64,000 nucleotides of DNA. Origin: Scatosoma sp045576335. Its GTDB lineage: Bacteria; Bacillota; Clostridia; Christensenellales; Borkfalkiaceae. Positions 34,105-42,971 of the stretch are shown here, piece by piece. The notes below the pieces were generated by a model that worked only from the letters and a program-made list of their open reading frames with translations, did no database searches and was not told the DNA's origin. The first letter of the stretch is position 1, and each line of letters starts with the position of its first letter. The position numbers and the translations under genes are program-made. The DNA lies in contig JAZNGH010000008.1 of NCBI GenBank assembly GCA_045576335.1, positions 1 through 64,000 on the forward strand, given 5' to 3'.

Positions 34105-34135
34105 AATATTGAGCCGACGAAATCTTCGTCGGCTC
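34105..34135 (-). terminator. Terminator of the 34.1-35.2 kb minus-strand gene
   Basis: 11-bp stem GAGCCGACGAA / TTCGTCGGCTC (34111-34121 and 34125-34135), with an AT-rich tail AATATTTATT when read on the minus strand. It ends 11 bp before the QueG-like start. Confidence 0.7.
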
Positions 34136-34144
34136 GTATCCTTG

Positions 34145-35152
34145 TTATTTGTCGTATTTATAAGCGTACACGTTTAAGCCCGTCGTAAACTTACCGAAGA
34201 TATATTTGTTGCAAGCCGATTCGTTCATAACGTAGATTTTATTATCCAAAAACACGAGTTCTTCGGACATAGGGGGCGCGGTGATGGTATCCACTAAACA
34301 CGCGCTGTCCAAATAGAAACGCTGAATACCGTTGAACGCAAATTCCTTGTCGTTTGAAGTCGTGCCTACGAAATCATAGCGTTCGCCGACCAGCTCGCTG
34401 GGGTCGTAGACGAACAGCTGTGAAGCGGAAAGCCCGTACGAGGTGGAAAGCACGATTTTACCCTCGTCGGTAAAGCACATACCCTGTACGCATCTTCTCG
34501 TGGAGAGAACGGCTCTCGGCGTAGGGTCAATGCAAAAATCCTTGCTGTCGTTCAGCTTAAAAACTGTGATAATCGAAGTATTCTCGTCGCCCGCGGGCGT
34601 AGTTACGCGCTCGTGTGCGGGCGTTTCGTAATCGTTTTCGATAAAGAACGAGCCTGCAAAGACGTAACCGTTATAGATATAGCAATGCGCGGGGTCGTTA
34701 TAGGTAAGCACTGTGCCAAGGCGTTTGGTTTCGCTAACGTCCTTGCTAACGATATCCGCATACGAGAACACGTCCAAACCATTTGCGCCTGTAATATACG
34801 CGTAGTCGCCGTAATGGATAATGCCGCCCGTGTGTCCTGTGTAATCGCTTCCGTCCTGCTTTTTCAGTTGGGTATAGTAAGCGTTGCCGTTCGGTTCGAT
34901 TACGTATACGCGAGAAGCGGTTTTGTCGGACATATAGCCCGTGGTGAGGAAAATTTCCTTTTCTTCGTCATAGTCGTAGCCTTGCGGCACGTAGTTTTCA
35001 AGCACACCGGGCATAGCGTACGCCACTTCGGCGTTGGAATAGAAGGACGCGAAAGCAATCCCGTCAACAGCTCTTACGAGCAAGAGTAACGCGACGATAA
35101 CCGCCACGACGATAATTACCACTTTTAATGCGATTTTCCCTGCTTTTTGCAT
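34145..35152 (-). CDS. Membrane-anchored extracytoplasmic protein, possible beta-propeller
   Basis: 335 residues from ATG 35152 (GGAGGTG upstream). Residues about 7-30 form one membrane segment (ALKVVIIVVAVIVALLLLV) not followed by a cysteine, so it is an anchored or secreted protein. The rest is rich in strand-turn units such as DEEKEIFLTTGYMSD, GGIIHYGDYAYITG, IYNGYVFAGSF, EGKIVLSTSYG and LDNKIYVMNESA, suggesting a seven-bladed propeller-like fold. No named family recognised. Has its own promoter and terminator. Confidence 0.8.
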   Translation of the reverse strand: MQKAGKIALKVVIIVVAVIVALLLLVRAVDGIAFASFYSNAEVAYAMPGVLENYVPQGYDYDEEKEIFLTTGYMSDKTASRVYVIEPNGNAYYTQLKKQDGSDYTGHTGGIIHYGDYAYITGANGLDVFSYADIVSKDVSETKRLGTVLTYNDPAHCYIYNGYVFAGSFFIENDYETPAHERVTTPAGDENTSIITVFKLNDSKDFCIDPTPRAVLSTRRCVQGMCFTDEGKIVLSTSYGLSASQLFVYDPSELVGERYDFVGTTSNDKEFAFNGIQRFYLDSACLVDTITAPPMSEELVFLDNKIYVMNESACNKYIFGKFTTGLNVYAYKYDK

Positions 35153-35176
35153 AAGCACCTCCAAACGTATACTATC

Positions 35177-35205
35177 ATTTTAACACCTTTTTCTTTGATT
35201 GTCAA
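35177..35205 (-). promoter_or_regulatory. Sigma-A promoter for the 34.1-35.2 kb gene
   Basis: Minus strand: TTGACA (35205-35200), 17-bp spacer, TAAAAT (35182-35177). Confidence 0.85.
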
Positions 35206-35226
35206 GTTAATTTAACGGTCTGTACG

Positions 35227-35463
35227 TTACCAATCGTAGGCGGTCGCTACGTATCTGTTTTGCGGATTTATCGAAGCTTCTTTGCATTTTTGCGGACAAT
35301 ATTTTTGCATAAGAGCGAGCAATTCCTCGCCCGTAAGCGTAGCTCTGTAAGTAATAGCGTCGATTGCCTTGCCAATTTCCATTATCGCGCAAATAAGGGA
35401 AACGTCGCTGCCTAAATTTAATTTTACGTCGTCGTCCAAACCTTCAACGGATGTAAATCTCAT
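35227..35463 (-). CDS. Small hypothetical protein (78 aa)
   Basis: A 78-residue acidic protein (MRFTSVEGLDDDVKL...), with two cysteines in YCPQKC and no membrane segment or signal peptide. AAGGAG sits 7 bases before the ATG, which supports a real gene. No family recognised. It lies between the anchored-protein gene and the restriction-modification island, transcribed away from the latter. Confidence 0.6.
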   Translation of the reverse strand: MRFTSVEGLDDDVKLNLGSDVSLICAIMEIGKAIDAITYRATLTGEELLALMQKYCPQKCKEASINPQNRYVATAYDW

Positions 35464-35569
35464 AATATTCTCCTTGTAGTTATTATAACATAAAATTGAT
35501 TATAACGCAATGTTTTTCGTCAAAAACGCAAAGTTTCATCATTTTCTTACGATAATTGAGAGCCGTCTA

Positions 35570-35598
35570 TTGATTTTTTCGAAAATTTATGCTATACT
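35570..35598 (+). promoter_or_regulatory. Promoter of the nuclease-methyltransferase pair
   Basis: TTGATT (35570-35575), 17-bp spacer, TATACT (35593-35598); about 45 bases before the nuclease ATG. Confidence 0.75.
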
Positions 35599-35644
35599 GT
35601 ATAAGATAAAGCTTGATTTGAGCAGCGAAAAGGATAGAGGGCGA

Positions 35645-36481
35645 ATGGACGAACTTTTAACGTATTTACATAACAAAAAACCCGATAACATTATCATTGA
35701 AGACGACGACTGCAATCTATTGCTCTTTGGGGATAGTTCAACGCGCCCGACAACCTTAAAAGCTTTGTTGTTCGTTATAGGGTGCGAGGCGAATATTAGC
35801 CAAGGCACCGTACGGGAAATGCGGAATATGTACAGAGCAAGCTCGCGCTTTCGTCAACTTTATAACCACGGAGTGCGTTTGGCGGAGTTGGCGGGCTTGC
35901 CGTTCATTATGGTAGCGTATAAAAAGTGCGCGCGCGAGGAAATAAAAAACGTAGATTTGGACGCTATGCTGTTTTGCGTTGCGGCACGGTATCCAAGCAA
36001 AGAGGATTTTCAAATTCTGGAAAGCGCGGCGTTTGTAAAGTGTCTATATAGAACTTTCGGTATGAGATATCGTGACGAAGGTACGCATAAACCCGAAAAT
36101 AAAAGTTTGGCAGACGTCTTTCACGTATGGAGCAGAACGAAATTATCTTCTCATATCATCAAACAGGATTTAGATGCTATCTATTGCAATGACCAAGGAT
36201 ATTCAATGATTGAAATCAAGAGGTCGCCTGTCCGTACGTTAGAGCAATGGGCTCCGTATAGGGATGATTCAAGCAACTACGATATCCAAAATCAATTTGC
36301 AAAAGCAATCAACGCTTCGTTTTTTACGTTTCACTATAACGGTGGCGAATGTACCGACGAAACCCGTGTTGGGTGCTACACAATATTCAACGTTGATCTG
36401 TCTAATTATCGCAAGTGGATTGACTATGAAAAGAAAATTATCCAAGCACAAGAAATATTTAAGGTTTTAGACAACGAGTGA
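35645..36481 (+). CDS. Putative PD-(D/E)XK restriction endonuclease partner of the downstream methyltransferase
   Basis: A 278-residue protein with no family I can name. Residues 173-192 read KQDLDAIY ... YSMIEIK: D177, E190 and K192 fit the PD-(D/E)XK nuclease core (Asp, then Glu-x-Lys on the next strand), followed by helix QFAKAINASFF. The N-terminal ~130 residues look helical (LKALLFVIGCEANI, REMRNMYRASSRFRQLY) and may recognise DNA. Starts at ATG 35645 behind AGAGGG; a longer frame runs over the promoter. 34 bp upstream of a DNA methyltransferase; both are more AT-rich than neighbouring genes, suggesting transfer. Confidence 0.6.
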   Translation: MDELLTYLHNKKPDNIIIEDDDCNLLLFGDSSTRPTTLKALLFVIGCEANISQGTVREMRNMYRASSRFRQLYNHGVRLAELAGLPFIMVAYKKCAREEIKNVDLDAMLFCVAARYPSKEDFQILESAAFVKCLYRTFGMRYRDEGTHKPENKSLADVFHVWSRTKLSSHIIKQDLDAIYCNDQGYSMIEIKRSPVRTLEQWAPYRDDSSNYDIQNQFAKAINASFFTFHYNGGECTDETRVGCYTIFNVDLSNYRKWIDYEKKIIQAQEIFKVLDNE

Positions 36482-36515
36482 TGCGTAATTGCATATTTGA
36501 ACGTGGAGGAAAAGT

Positions 36516-38480
36516 ATGCTCAACAAAGCCGAGAAAGATTATCTGATAAAGTTAATTGAACAGGGCAAAGAAATACCGCAGGATTTTAAGTATAAACTGT
36601 TTCCAGCCGAGCAAAAGGACTGCGCGTTGGATTATGCAGGTAAAATGCGGAAAGAGGATGTCTTGGCGGAAGCAGATAAGACGGTTGCCTTGCAAACAGA
36701 AAAAATTTTTAATAATAGCGACGGTCTTGCTTTTGCGGACGGTTGGAAAAATATGATTGTCTTTGGGGATAATCTGCATTTTCTTAACAGCGTATACAAA
36801 AATCAAGATCCTATTATAAAAGATAAGGTAAAGGGCAAGGTTAAGCTGATTTATATAGATCCGCCTTTTTCTACGTCTGACGATATCCAAAGCAAGGACG
36901 GGGCAAAAGCATATACGGACAGAAAAAAGGGTGCGGAATTTATTGAATATCTCCGAAAAAGATTGATTGTGGCGAAAGAAATCTTGGCAGAGGACGGTAC
37001 GATATACCTTCATTTGGATTCGAAAATGGGGCATTATATAAAGGTCTTGATGGATGAGATTTTTCCTACTTTTGAATTCACGGAAATCGTTTGGGTTTGC
37101 GGGCTGATAGGAAGCGGTGATTATTACCCCAAAGCGCACGAAACGATTTATTGCTATCGGGCAAAAAATGCCGTTTTTAATCCTCAAAATAGGTTGGGCT
37201 TGTCAAAGCGAATTACAGGGGCCCTTGTGAAAGATGAGAAAGGCTGGTTCTATACGCGCGGCAGAGAGAGTAGCGGAGGTATGAACTGGTTAAAAACCTA
37301 TGTATGCAACAATCCTGATTATACGAAAAAGCAAGCGATTGATTTTGCAAATGCTTCACGCAAACAGCCTGTGTGGAGCGTATGGATGGGAAAAAAAGAG
37401 ATTGCGGAGACGTATAACGATTTTCCCGTGGGTACGTATGCGTATACTAGACAAGAGAGTACGGGATATCCTACGCAAAAGCCGGAATTACTCTTAAAAC
37501 GGATTATTTTATCGAGTACAAACGAAAACGATATAGTATTAGATTTCTTTGGCGGTTCGGGTACTACGGCTGCCGTTGCTGAAAAGCTCGGAAGACGTTG
37601 GATAGCCTGTGATATCGGAAAGCTGTCCTTTTATACGATTCAAAAAAGAATGCTTCAAATTAAAAAGTCTCGCGATTTAACCAAATTTACAAAACAGTAT
37701 GGGAAAGACGCTCGTGCTTTTACGACCTTATCGTTAGGAGAATCCGCTCTGAATATCGACTTTACTACGTACAAGGAATTTGCAGCTCGGATATTTAATA
37801 TCGAGCTGACGGAAACCAAAATAGGGGAATGCGTATTCGATGGAAAAAAGGACGATGCTCCTGTAATCATTTTTAATGATAAACTTTATAGGGATTTGAA
37901 AATTGACCGTGCGTTTCTTGCCGATATTAGCGATAGAGTAGGTGCGAGCGAAGGAAGGATATATATCGTAGCACCCTCTGCACGCGTTGATTTTATCGCC
38001 GATTATGAAGAGGTGAATGGCGTTCGGTACCATTTCTTAAAAATTCCAAATCAGATTATAAAAGACCTTTCTCAAAAGCATTTTGAGGAGCTTAAACGGC
38101 AGCATTCCAAAAACGGCGTAGACGAAACGATAGGTTTTTCTTTCAAAAGAACGCCGACGGTAAACAGTCAAGCCGCGTTGTCGGGCGAAACCGTAACCGT
38201 AACGGTTAACGGCTTTGCTTCGGGAGAACCCCGCTTGTCAAAAACGGTGAAAGAAGAGAAATTATCGGGTTTTGATTTGCTTTCCGCTGTTTTCGTGGAT
38301 AAGACGTATAACGGCAAAGAATTTATAACGACGGACGTCTTTTTCTCGGATAAGATGAAAAGGGAGGGCAACGTTTTGACGCTTTCGTTTGATAAAAAAG
38401 ACGTTGGCGATAAGATTATGGTTGTTTATACGGATATCTTTGGGAATGACCTTACGGAATGTTTCCATATAAAAATATGA
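36516..38480 (+). CDS. Beta-class N6-adenine/N4-cytosine DNA methyltransferase, type III Mod-like
   Basis: 654 residues. Catalytic motif IV DPPF (115-118) precedes the SAM motif I region DFFGGSGTT (343-351), the beta-class order of type III Mod and related enzymes; TGYPTQKPELLLKRI (316-330) is motif X. DPPF favours adenine-N6 methylation. Residues 119-310 hold the target-recognition insert; the last ~220 residues (about 420-654) are an extra region with no recognised motif. No type III Res helicase is next to it; the neighbour upstream is a small nuclease-like gene. GGAGG precedes the ATG. It may be a type II-like system or a Mod with a novel nuclease. Confidence 0.88.
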   Translation: MLNKAEKDYLIKLIEQGKEIPQDFKYKLFPAEQKDCALDYAGKMRKEDVLAEADKTVALQTEKIFNNSDGLAFADGWKNMIVFGDNLHFLNSVYKNQDPIIKDKVKGKVKLIYIDPPFSTSDDIQSKDGAKAYTDRKKGAEFIEYLRKRLIVAKEILAEDGTIYLHLDSKMGHYIKVLMDEIFPTFEFTEIVWVCGLIGSGDYYPKAHETIYCYRAKNAVFNPQNRLGLSKRITGALVKDEKGWFYTRGRESSGGMNWLKTYVCNNPDYTKKQAIDFANASRKQPVWSVWMGKKEIAETYNDFPVGTYAYTRQESTGYPTQKPELLLKRIILSSTNENDIVLDFFGGSGTTAAVAEKLGRRWIACDIGKLSFYTIQKRMLQIKKSRDLTKFTKQYGKDARAFTTLSLGESALNIDFTTYKEFAARIFNIELTETKIGECVFDGKKDDAPVIIFNDKLYRDLKIDRAFLADISDRVGASEGRIYIVAPSARVDFIADYEEVNGVRYHFLKIPNQIIKDLSQKHFEELKRQHSKNGVDETIGFSFKRTPTVNSQAALSGETVTVTVNGFASGEPRLSKTVKEEKLSGFDLLSAVFVDKTYNGKEFITTDVFFSDKMKREGNVLTLSFDKKDVGDKIMVVYTDIFGNDLTECFHIKI

Positions 38481-38489
38481 TTGAGCACG

Positions 38490-38526
38490 AATAAAAAACA
38501 CGAGAGCCCCGAAAAAGGGCTCTCTT
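38490..38526 (-). terminator. Terminator of the tRNA-Ser gene
   Basis: 8-bp stem GAGAGCCC / GGGCTCTC (38502-38509 with 38517-38524) followed on the minus strand by GTGTTTTTTATT. Confidence 0.85.
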
Positions 38527-38534
38527 GTTGTAGT

Positions 38535-38623
38535 TGGCGGAGCGTGAGGGATTCGAACCCCCGTGGGCTTTCACCCAAACGGTTTTCAAGACCGCCTCGT
38601 TATGACCGCTTCGATAACGCTCC
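38535..38623 (-). tRNA. tRNA-Ser (anticodon UGA)
   Basis: 89 nt including an encoded CCA end. Acceptor stem GGAGCGT pairs with ACGCTCC, discriminator G (serine type), long variable arm, T-loop GTTCGAATC, and anticodon TGA at 38588-38586 within the loop CTTGAAA. Transcribed alone on the minus strand with a terminator 10 bp downstream; it marks the right boundary of the nuclease-methyltransferase island. Confidence 0.96.
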
Positions 38624-38714
38624 GTAAATAATGGAATGATAAAAATGATTTTCGCTACTTTCTTTATTATAAACCAAGCGAAAAAAAATGTCAATGGATT
38701 TTTTGCGAAAAATC

Positions 38715-38742
38715 AAAATCCCTCCACGTGTGGAGGGATTTT
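38715..38742. terminator. Hairpin terminator after the SDR epimerase gene
   Basis: 13-bp perfect arms AAAATCCCTCCAC / GTGGAGGGATTTT (38715-38727, 38730-38742) between the minus-strand epimerase gene and the tRNA; T-rich on both sides. Confidence 0.8.
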
Positions 38743-38761
38743 TGAGGTTTTTGCCACACAC

Positions 38762-39682
38762 TTAATAGTTTTCAGCCAAATATTCGTAATAAATATCCAT
38801 AATCGAATATTTGGGCTTAACGCCCAAAAGGGAAATTGCTTTTTGGCAGGTACAGCAAGGGGAATGGAGGATATGATCCATAGACGCCGCGTAATTGTTT
38901 TCGCCCACCGTTTCCAAAAATTCCGCTTCGGATACGTAGCGGATATTCGGCTCGTGGGAAAAATGACGGTACATTTCTTCGCAAATCGCGCGCATAGTCA
39001 TACAGCTTTCCGCAACGGAAATAAAAGCCTCGCCGTTGGATTTATCGCTTTGCATAAGACAAGCGGTAATGAGCGCCGCCAAATCGGCGGAATGTACGTG
39101 CTGCAAGGTGTTCAAGCCGTAAAAGGGGAGCACGATTTCCTCGCCGCGCATAATCTTCAAAAACACGCTTTCGTCCAGATTGCCTTGCGGGTTGATGGGA
39201 GTCCATTCCTTGCCCGAAATATGCCCCGGGTGCACGACGCAAGCGCGCAACCGCTTTTCTTTTACGAGCGAAAACAGATACTCTTGGATTTCGCCCTTGC
39301 CCTTCCCGTACGCGCCGACGGAGTTGAGCGGGTGTTTTTCATCTAAGGGCATATATATTTTGTTTTCATACGTCCAAATACTGCCGATATGCAGGAAAAA
39401 TTCCCCGTGCGTGAGCTTATCCACGAGCGTGCTTACCTGCTCCACGCTGAACGATACGAGGTCGCACACGGCGTCGAAGCGTTCGGTTTCGAAAATATCC
39501 GAAGCGACGAGCTCTTCCCGCGAAGCGTTTACGATTTTTACGTTTTTCCAAATGCTTTCGTCGTAGCCGTAGGGCATGCGATTGCCGCGTGAAACGGCGT
39601 AGACCTCACAGCCGTTGTTTACCAATTCTTTCACGAGATAGGAGCCGATATGCCCCATAGCACCGATAACGAGAACTTTCAT
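38762..39682 (-). CDS. NAD-dependent epimerase/dehydratase (extended SDR family)
   Basis: 306 residues with the N-terminal Rossmann motif GAMGHIG (near residue 7) and a YGKGK segment at about 144-148 matching the catalytic Y-x3-K. The C-terminal half differs from classic sugar epimerases and resembles isoflavone-reductase/NmrA-like or epimerase proteins that act on unknown substrates. GAGGTGTAATT precedes the ATG, and it begins 9 bp after the ribbon-helix-helix gene, so SPFH-RHH-epimerase are probably one operon. Substrate not assignable. Confidence 0.82.
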   Translation of the reverse strand: MKVLVIGAMGHIGSYLVKELVNNGCEVYAVSRGNRMPYGYDESIWKNVKIVNASREELVASDIFETERFDAVCDLVSFSVEQVSTLVDKLTHGEFFLHIGSIWTYENKIYMPLDEKHPLNSVGAYGKGKGEIQEYLFSLVKEKRLRACVVHPGHISGKEWTPINPQGNLDESVFLKIMRGEEIVLPFYGLNTLQHVHSADLAALITACLMQSDKSNGEAFISVAESCMTMRAICEEMYRHFSHEPNIRYVSEAEFLETVGENNYAASMDHILHSPCCTCQKAISLLGVKPKYSIMDIYYEYLAENY

Positions 39683-39691
39683 AATTACACC

Positions 39692-39895
39692 TCATTGAAT
39701 ATCCAGTTCGGGCGGCATATCTATCTCGTCCGAAACGTATTTACCATTCTTCTTTCTTTGTCGAACGCACTCCGAGAGCAAATATTCAATCTGTCCGTTT
39801 ACCGAACGGAAATCGTCCTCCGCCCACGCCGCAATGGCGTTGTACAGCTTTGGAGATAACCGCAAGGGGACTTGTTTTTTCTGATTTTCATTCAT
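39692..39895 (-). CDS. Ribbon-helix-helix (Arc-like) DNA-binding protein
   Basis: 67 residues: the strand KQVPLRLSPKLYNAIAAWAEDDFRS, then NGQIEYLLSECVRQRKKNG form a typical RHH fold (beta-strand, helix, helix). Such small proteins follow SPFH genes in other Firmicutes. Likely a dimeric repressor, perhaps of its own operon; no operator recognised. Lies 39 bp after the SPFH gene. Confidence 0.75.
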   Translation of the reverse strand: MNENQKKQVPLRLSPKLYNAIAAWAEDDFRSVNGQIEYLLSECVRQRKKNGKYVSDEIDMPPELDIQ

Positions 39896-39934
39896 AATCG
39901 CATACCTGCCTCGGCGTACGCCTTAAAAAATTTA

Positions 39935-40957
39935 TTAGTATAAGCTGCTCGTATTGACGACGGGCTGTGCGTCGTGATTGCCGCAAAGCACCACCAAAAG
40001 GTTGGAAACCATTGCCGCCTTTCTTTCCTCGTCAAGCTGTACAAGCTGATTTTCGTTCAAACGCTCCAAAGCCATTTCAACCATACCCACCGCGCCGTCA
40101 ACGATCATTTTTCTTGCGTCAATGATTGCCGAAGCTTGCTGGCGTTGCAGCATTACTGCCGCGATTTCGGGTGCGTAAGCAAGATAGGTAATTCTTGCTT
40201 CAATAATCTCAATACCCGCTTCATCTACGCGCTTTTGAATTTCGTCGCGGATACGCGAAGCAACGACTTCGCTCGACCCGCGAAGGCTGCCGTCGTCGTT
40301 AATCCCGTCGCCCGTCGTATCTACCCCAGGTGCTACGTCGTAGGGGTAAATCCGCACGATATTACGAAGCGCGCTGTCGCATTGCAGGGAAAGATATTCT
40401 TTATAATTATCCACGTTAAACACCGCTTTTGCCGTGTCTACGATACGCCACATAACGGCAATACCGATTTCTACGGGATTGCCCAAGCAATCGTTGATTT
40501 TTTGACGGTTGTTATTCAAGGTCATAATTTTGAGCGAAATTTTCTTGTTGGGTATCTCAAACGAAAGCTCCGTATCAGCTTTCATAGCCTGCGCATTATG
40601 TGAAACGTCGCCGCTTTGATTGAGTTTGGTTTGTGCTGCGGGGTTTACCGCTACGCAGAAAGGGTTGATCGCGTAAAAACCTTCGCCTTTAATCGTGCCT
40701 ATGTATTTGCCGAACAGCGTCAAAGCCAAAGCCTCCTGCGGCTTCAAAACGCGAAGCCCGACGAGGGGAATCCACGCAACGCACATCACCAGCATAGCGA
40801 TAACGAACAGCGTAACGCCCAACCAGTTGAATTGCGGTACTTCTTCCATAACGATTGCGCCGACGATAACGCCTGCAATCGAAGCAAGCTCGACAATAAT
40901 ACAGACGACGAGCGTCCGCATACCGTTCTTTTTGTTTTGTAATACGATTTCTTCCAT
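39935..40957 (-). CDS. SPFH/Band 7 domain membrane protein
   Basis: 340 residues: two membrane segments (about 15-38 and 44-64), then an SPFH domain (about 65-270) with VLKPQEALALTLFGKYIGTIKGEGF at its start, and a coiled-coil-like helical end (EIAAVMLQRQQASAIIDARKMIVDGAVGMVEMAL). Members organise membrane microdomains or regulate proteases; role here unknown. Own promoter upstream; GGAGG before the ATG. Confidence 0.88.
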   Translation of the reverse strand: MEEIVLQNKKNGMRTLVVCIIVELASIAGVIVGAIVMEEVPQFNWLGVTLFVIAMLVMCVAWIPLVGLRVLKPQEALALTLFGKYIGTIKGEGFYAINPFCVAVNPAAQTKLNQSGDVSHNAQAMKADTELSFEIPNKKISLKIMTLNNNRQKINDCLGNPVEIGIAVMWRIVDTAKAVFNVDNYKEYLSLQCDSALRNIVRIYPYDVAPGVDTTGDGINDDGSLRGSSEVVASRIRDEIQKRVDEAGIEIIEARITYLAYAPEIAAVMLQRQQASAIIDARKMIVDGAVGMVEMALERLNENQLVQLDEERKAAMVSNLLVVLCGNHDAQPVVNTSSLY

Positions 40958-40992
40958 AATATTTGACCTCCAAATATGGATTTGATATTAAA

Positions 40993-41021
40993 ATGATATC
41001 ACATATCCAACCGTTTGTCAA
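40993..41021 (-). promoter_or_regulatory. Sigma-A promoter of the SPFH operon
   Basis: Minus strand TTGACA (41021-41016), 17-bp spacer, TATCAT (40998-40993). Confidence 0.8.
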
Positions 41022-41038
41022 GTATTTTTCTGAAAAAT

Positions 41039-42922
41039 TCAAATTAAAGTTTCGTACTCGGCGTATAACGCTTCAAGGGCGAGGCGGATTTCCTCCAAAC
41101 GGTTACATTTTTCGTTTAGGAGTGCAAAATTCGCCGTTACGGCGGGGGTAGCGAGGTCGGCGTTGATTTGCGTTTCTTCCGCTTCCAACGCGGAAATTTC
41201 TTCCTCTATCTTCTTCACGCGCGTACGCCGTCTGGCGTCGGCGGTGCGTTCTTCCTTGCTTCTGTAATAGCTTTGTTCGGTTTTGACGGGGGCAGGTATG
41301 CGTTGAACGCTTTCCTTTGCCGCCTTTTCCGCGCTTTTTTGAGCGGTGTATTCGTCGTAGCTGCCCGTAAAGCAAACGGCTTTTCCCTCGCCAAGCTCTA
41401 AAATTTTTCCCGCGATAGCGCGAATGAAATATCTATCGTGCGAAACGAACAGCATCGTGCCGTCGAAGGTTTTGAGGGCTTCCTCCAAGCTTTCCCTTGC
41501 GGGGAGATCGAGGTGGTTGGTCGGCTCGTCCAAAACCAAGAAATTCCCGTTTTCACAGGCAAAAACGGCGAGGGCGAGCTTGGCGCGTTCACCGCCCGAA
41601 AGCATACGCACCTTTTTGTCGATATCCTCGGCGGGCAAGCCCGCTTGTGCGAGTACGCCGCGCACCCGCGTTTGATCCCAAGAAACGTGTCTGCCCCAAA
41701 GCTCGGATAAGACGGTGCTTTCGGGAGCGAGGTTGGCGTTTTCCTGATCGTAGTACGCCGTTTTTACGAACCGTCCGAAATGCACGGCGGGATTTTTGCC
41801 TTGCACGATAGCTTTGACAAGCGTGGATTTACCCGTGCCGTTGTCACCGACGATTGCACATTTTTCCCCGCGCATCAGCGTAAAGGAGGCGTTTTGAAGC
41901 AATACTTTTTCGCCTGCCGTCAGCTTCAAATCGTTGATTTCAAGCACTTTTTCGTACGGCTTGTCCACATACGAAAAGGCGAAACGGGGCGGCGGGGGAG
42001 GGAGCGAGGGCTTCTCGACAAGCTCCATTTTTTCAAGGGCCTTTCGGCGCGATTGCGCCATTTTCGTCGTAGAGGCACGCACGAGGTTGCGATCGACGTA
42101 ATCCTGCATATGCGCGCGTTCTTCCTGCTGTTTTTCGTATTCTTTCAAAAGCCGCGCCGTCTTTTCGGCTTTTAAGATTTTGTATTTGCTGTAATTCCCC
42201 TTGAAAACCGAAAGCTTTTTGTTTTCCAGCTCGTAAATTTGCGTGACGAGCTTGTCGAGGAAATACCGATCGTGCGAAACGGTCAATATCGCGCCCTTGA
42301 AAGCGGCAAGATATTCTTCCAGCCAAAACAGCGTTTTCATATCGAGGTGGTTGGTCGGTTCGTCGAGAATTAACAGCTCCGGCTCTTCTAAAAGCAATCG
42401 GCAAAGCTTTAATCTCGTCTTTTCTCCGCCCGACATAGTGTTCACGCGTTGCTCGTAGGCGTTTTCAAAGCCCATGCCGTTGAGCACGGTGCGGATTTTG
42501 ACCTCGAAATTATAGCTGTCACGCGCGGCTATGCGCTTATTTAGGGTTTCGTATTTCGCGCTCAAAGTGCGATATTCATTGCCGTTCGCGTCGGCGACGG
42601 AAATGGCTTTTTCTACCTCGCGCAAGGCGTCCAAGGTGCGGATATCCTCTGCAAATACCGCGCGCATTTCCTCAAAAGCGGAACGTGCGGAATCGTACCC
42701 GCCGTTTTGGGCGAGATAGCCTACGCGCACGCCGTTTTTCAAAATTAGCGTGCCGCTTTCTGCTTCCAGCTCTCCCAAAATAAGACGGATTAAGGTCGTT
42801 TTTCCCTCGCCGTTGCCGCCGATCAATCCAACCCTGTCCCCCTCGTTTAGGGAAAAGGTAATACGCTCCAACAGCGTTTCGCCGTTGAAGCCAAAGGATA
42901 AATTGTCGGTGGAAATAAGCAT
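41039..42922 (-). CDS. ABC-F family ATPase (Uup/YdiF/Ettr type)
   Basis: 627 residues from ATG 42922 with two ABC domains and no membrane segments: Walker A GGNGEGKTT and signature SGGEKTRL in domain 1, GDNGTGKST and LSGGERAK in domain 2, each with LDEPTNHLD, linked by a charged helical linker (EYEKQQEERAHMQ). The C-terminal ~90 residues form an Arg/Lys/Glu-rich coiled coil, as in Uup/YdiF. ABC-F proteins act on the ribosome; antibiotic resistance or translation regulation cannot be told apart from sequence. A longer frame is unlike the family. Confidence 0.9.
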   Translation of the reverse strand: MLISTDNLSFGFNGETLLERITFSLNEGDRVGLIGGNGEGKTTLIRLILGELEAESGTLILKNGVRVGYLAQNGGYDSARSAFEEMRAVFAEDIRTLDALREVEKAISVADANGNEYRTLSAKYETLNKRIAARDSYNFEVKIRTVLNGMGFENAYEQRVNTMSGGEKTRLKLCRLLLEEPELLILDEPTNHLDMKTLFWLEEYLAAFKGAILTVSHDRYFLDKLVTQIYELENKKLSVFKGNYSKYKILKAEKTARLLKEYEKQQEERAHMQDYVDRNLVRASTTKMAQSRRKALEKMELVEKPSLPPPPPRFAFSYVDKPYEKVLEINDLKLTAGEKVLLQNASFTLMRGEKCAIVGDNGTGKSTLVKAIVQGKNPAVHFGRFVKTAYYDQENANLAPESTVLSELWGRHVSWDQTRVRGVLAQAGLPAEDIDKKVRMLSGGERAKLALAVFACENGNFLVLDEPTNHLDLPARESLEEALKTFDGTMLFVSHDRYFIRAIAGKILELGEGKAVCFTGSYDEYTAQKSAEKAAKESVQRIPAPVKTEQSYYRSKEERTADARRRTRVKKIEEEISALEAEETQINADLATPAVTANFALLNEKCNRLEEIRLALEALYAEYETLI

Positions 42923-42971
42923 AGACAACCTGTGAAGAATATTTTTTATAAGGGGGCGCAAAATATGTGCA

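Noticed and set aside
35207..35392. 61-codon frame overlapping the 78-aa gene
   Set aside because: No ribosome site, while the overlapping 78-codon frame has AAGGAG and a better composition.
38636..39346. 236-codon plus-strand frame over the SDR epimerase gene
   Set aside because: Antisense shadow; the Rossmann motif and the Y-x3-K site are on the minus strand.
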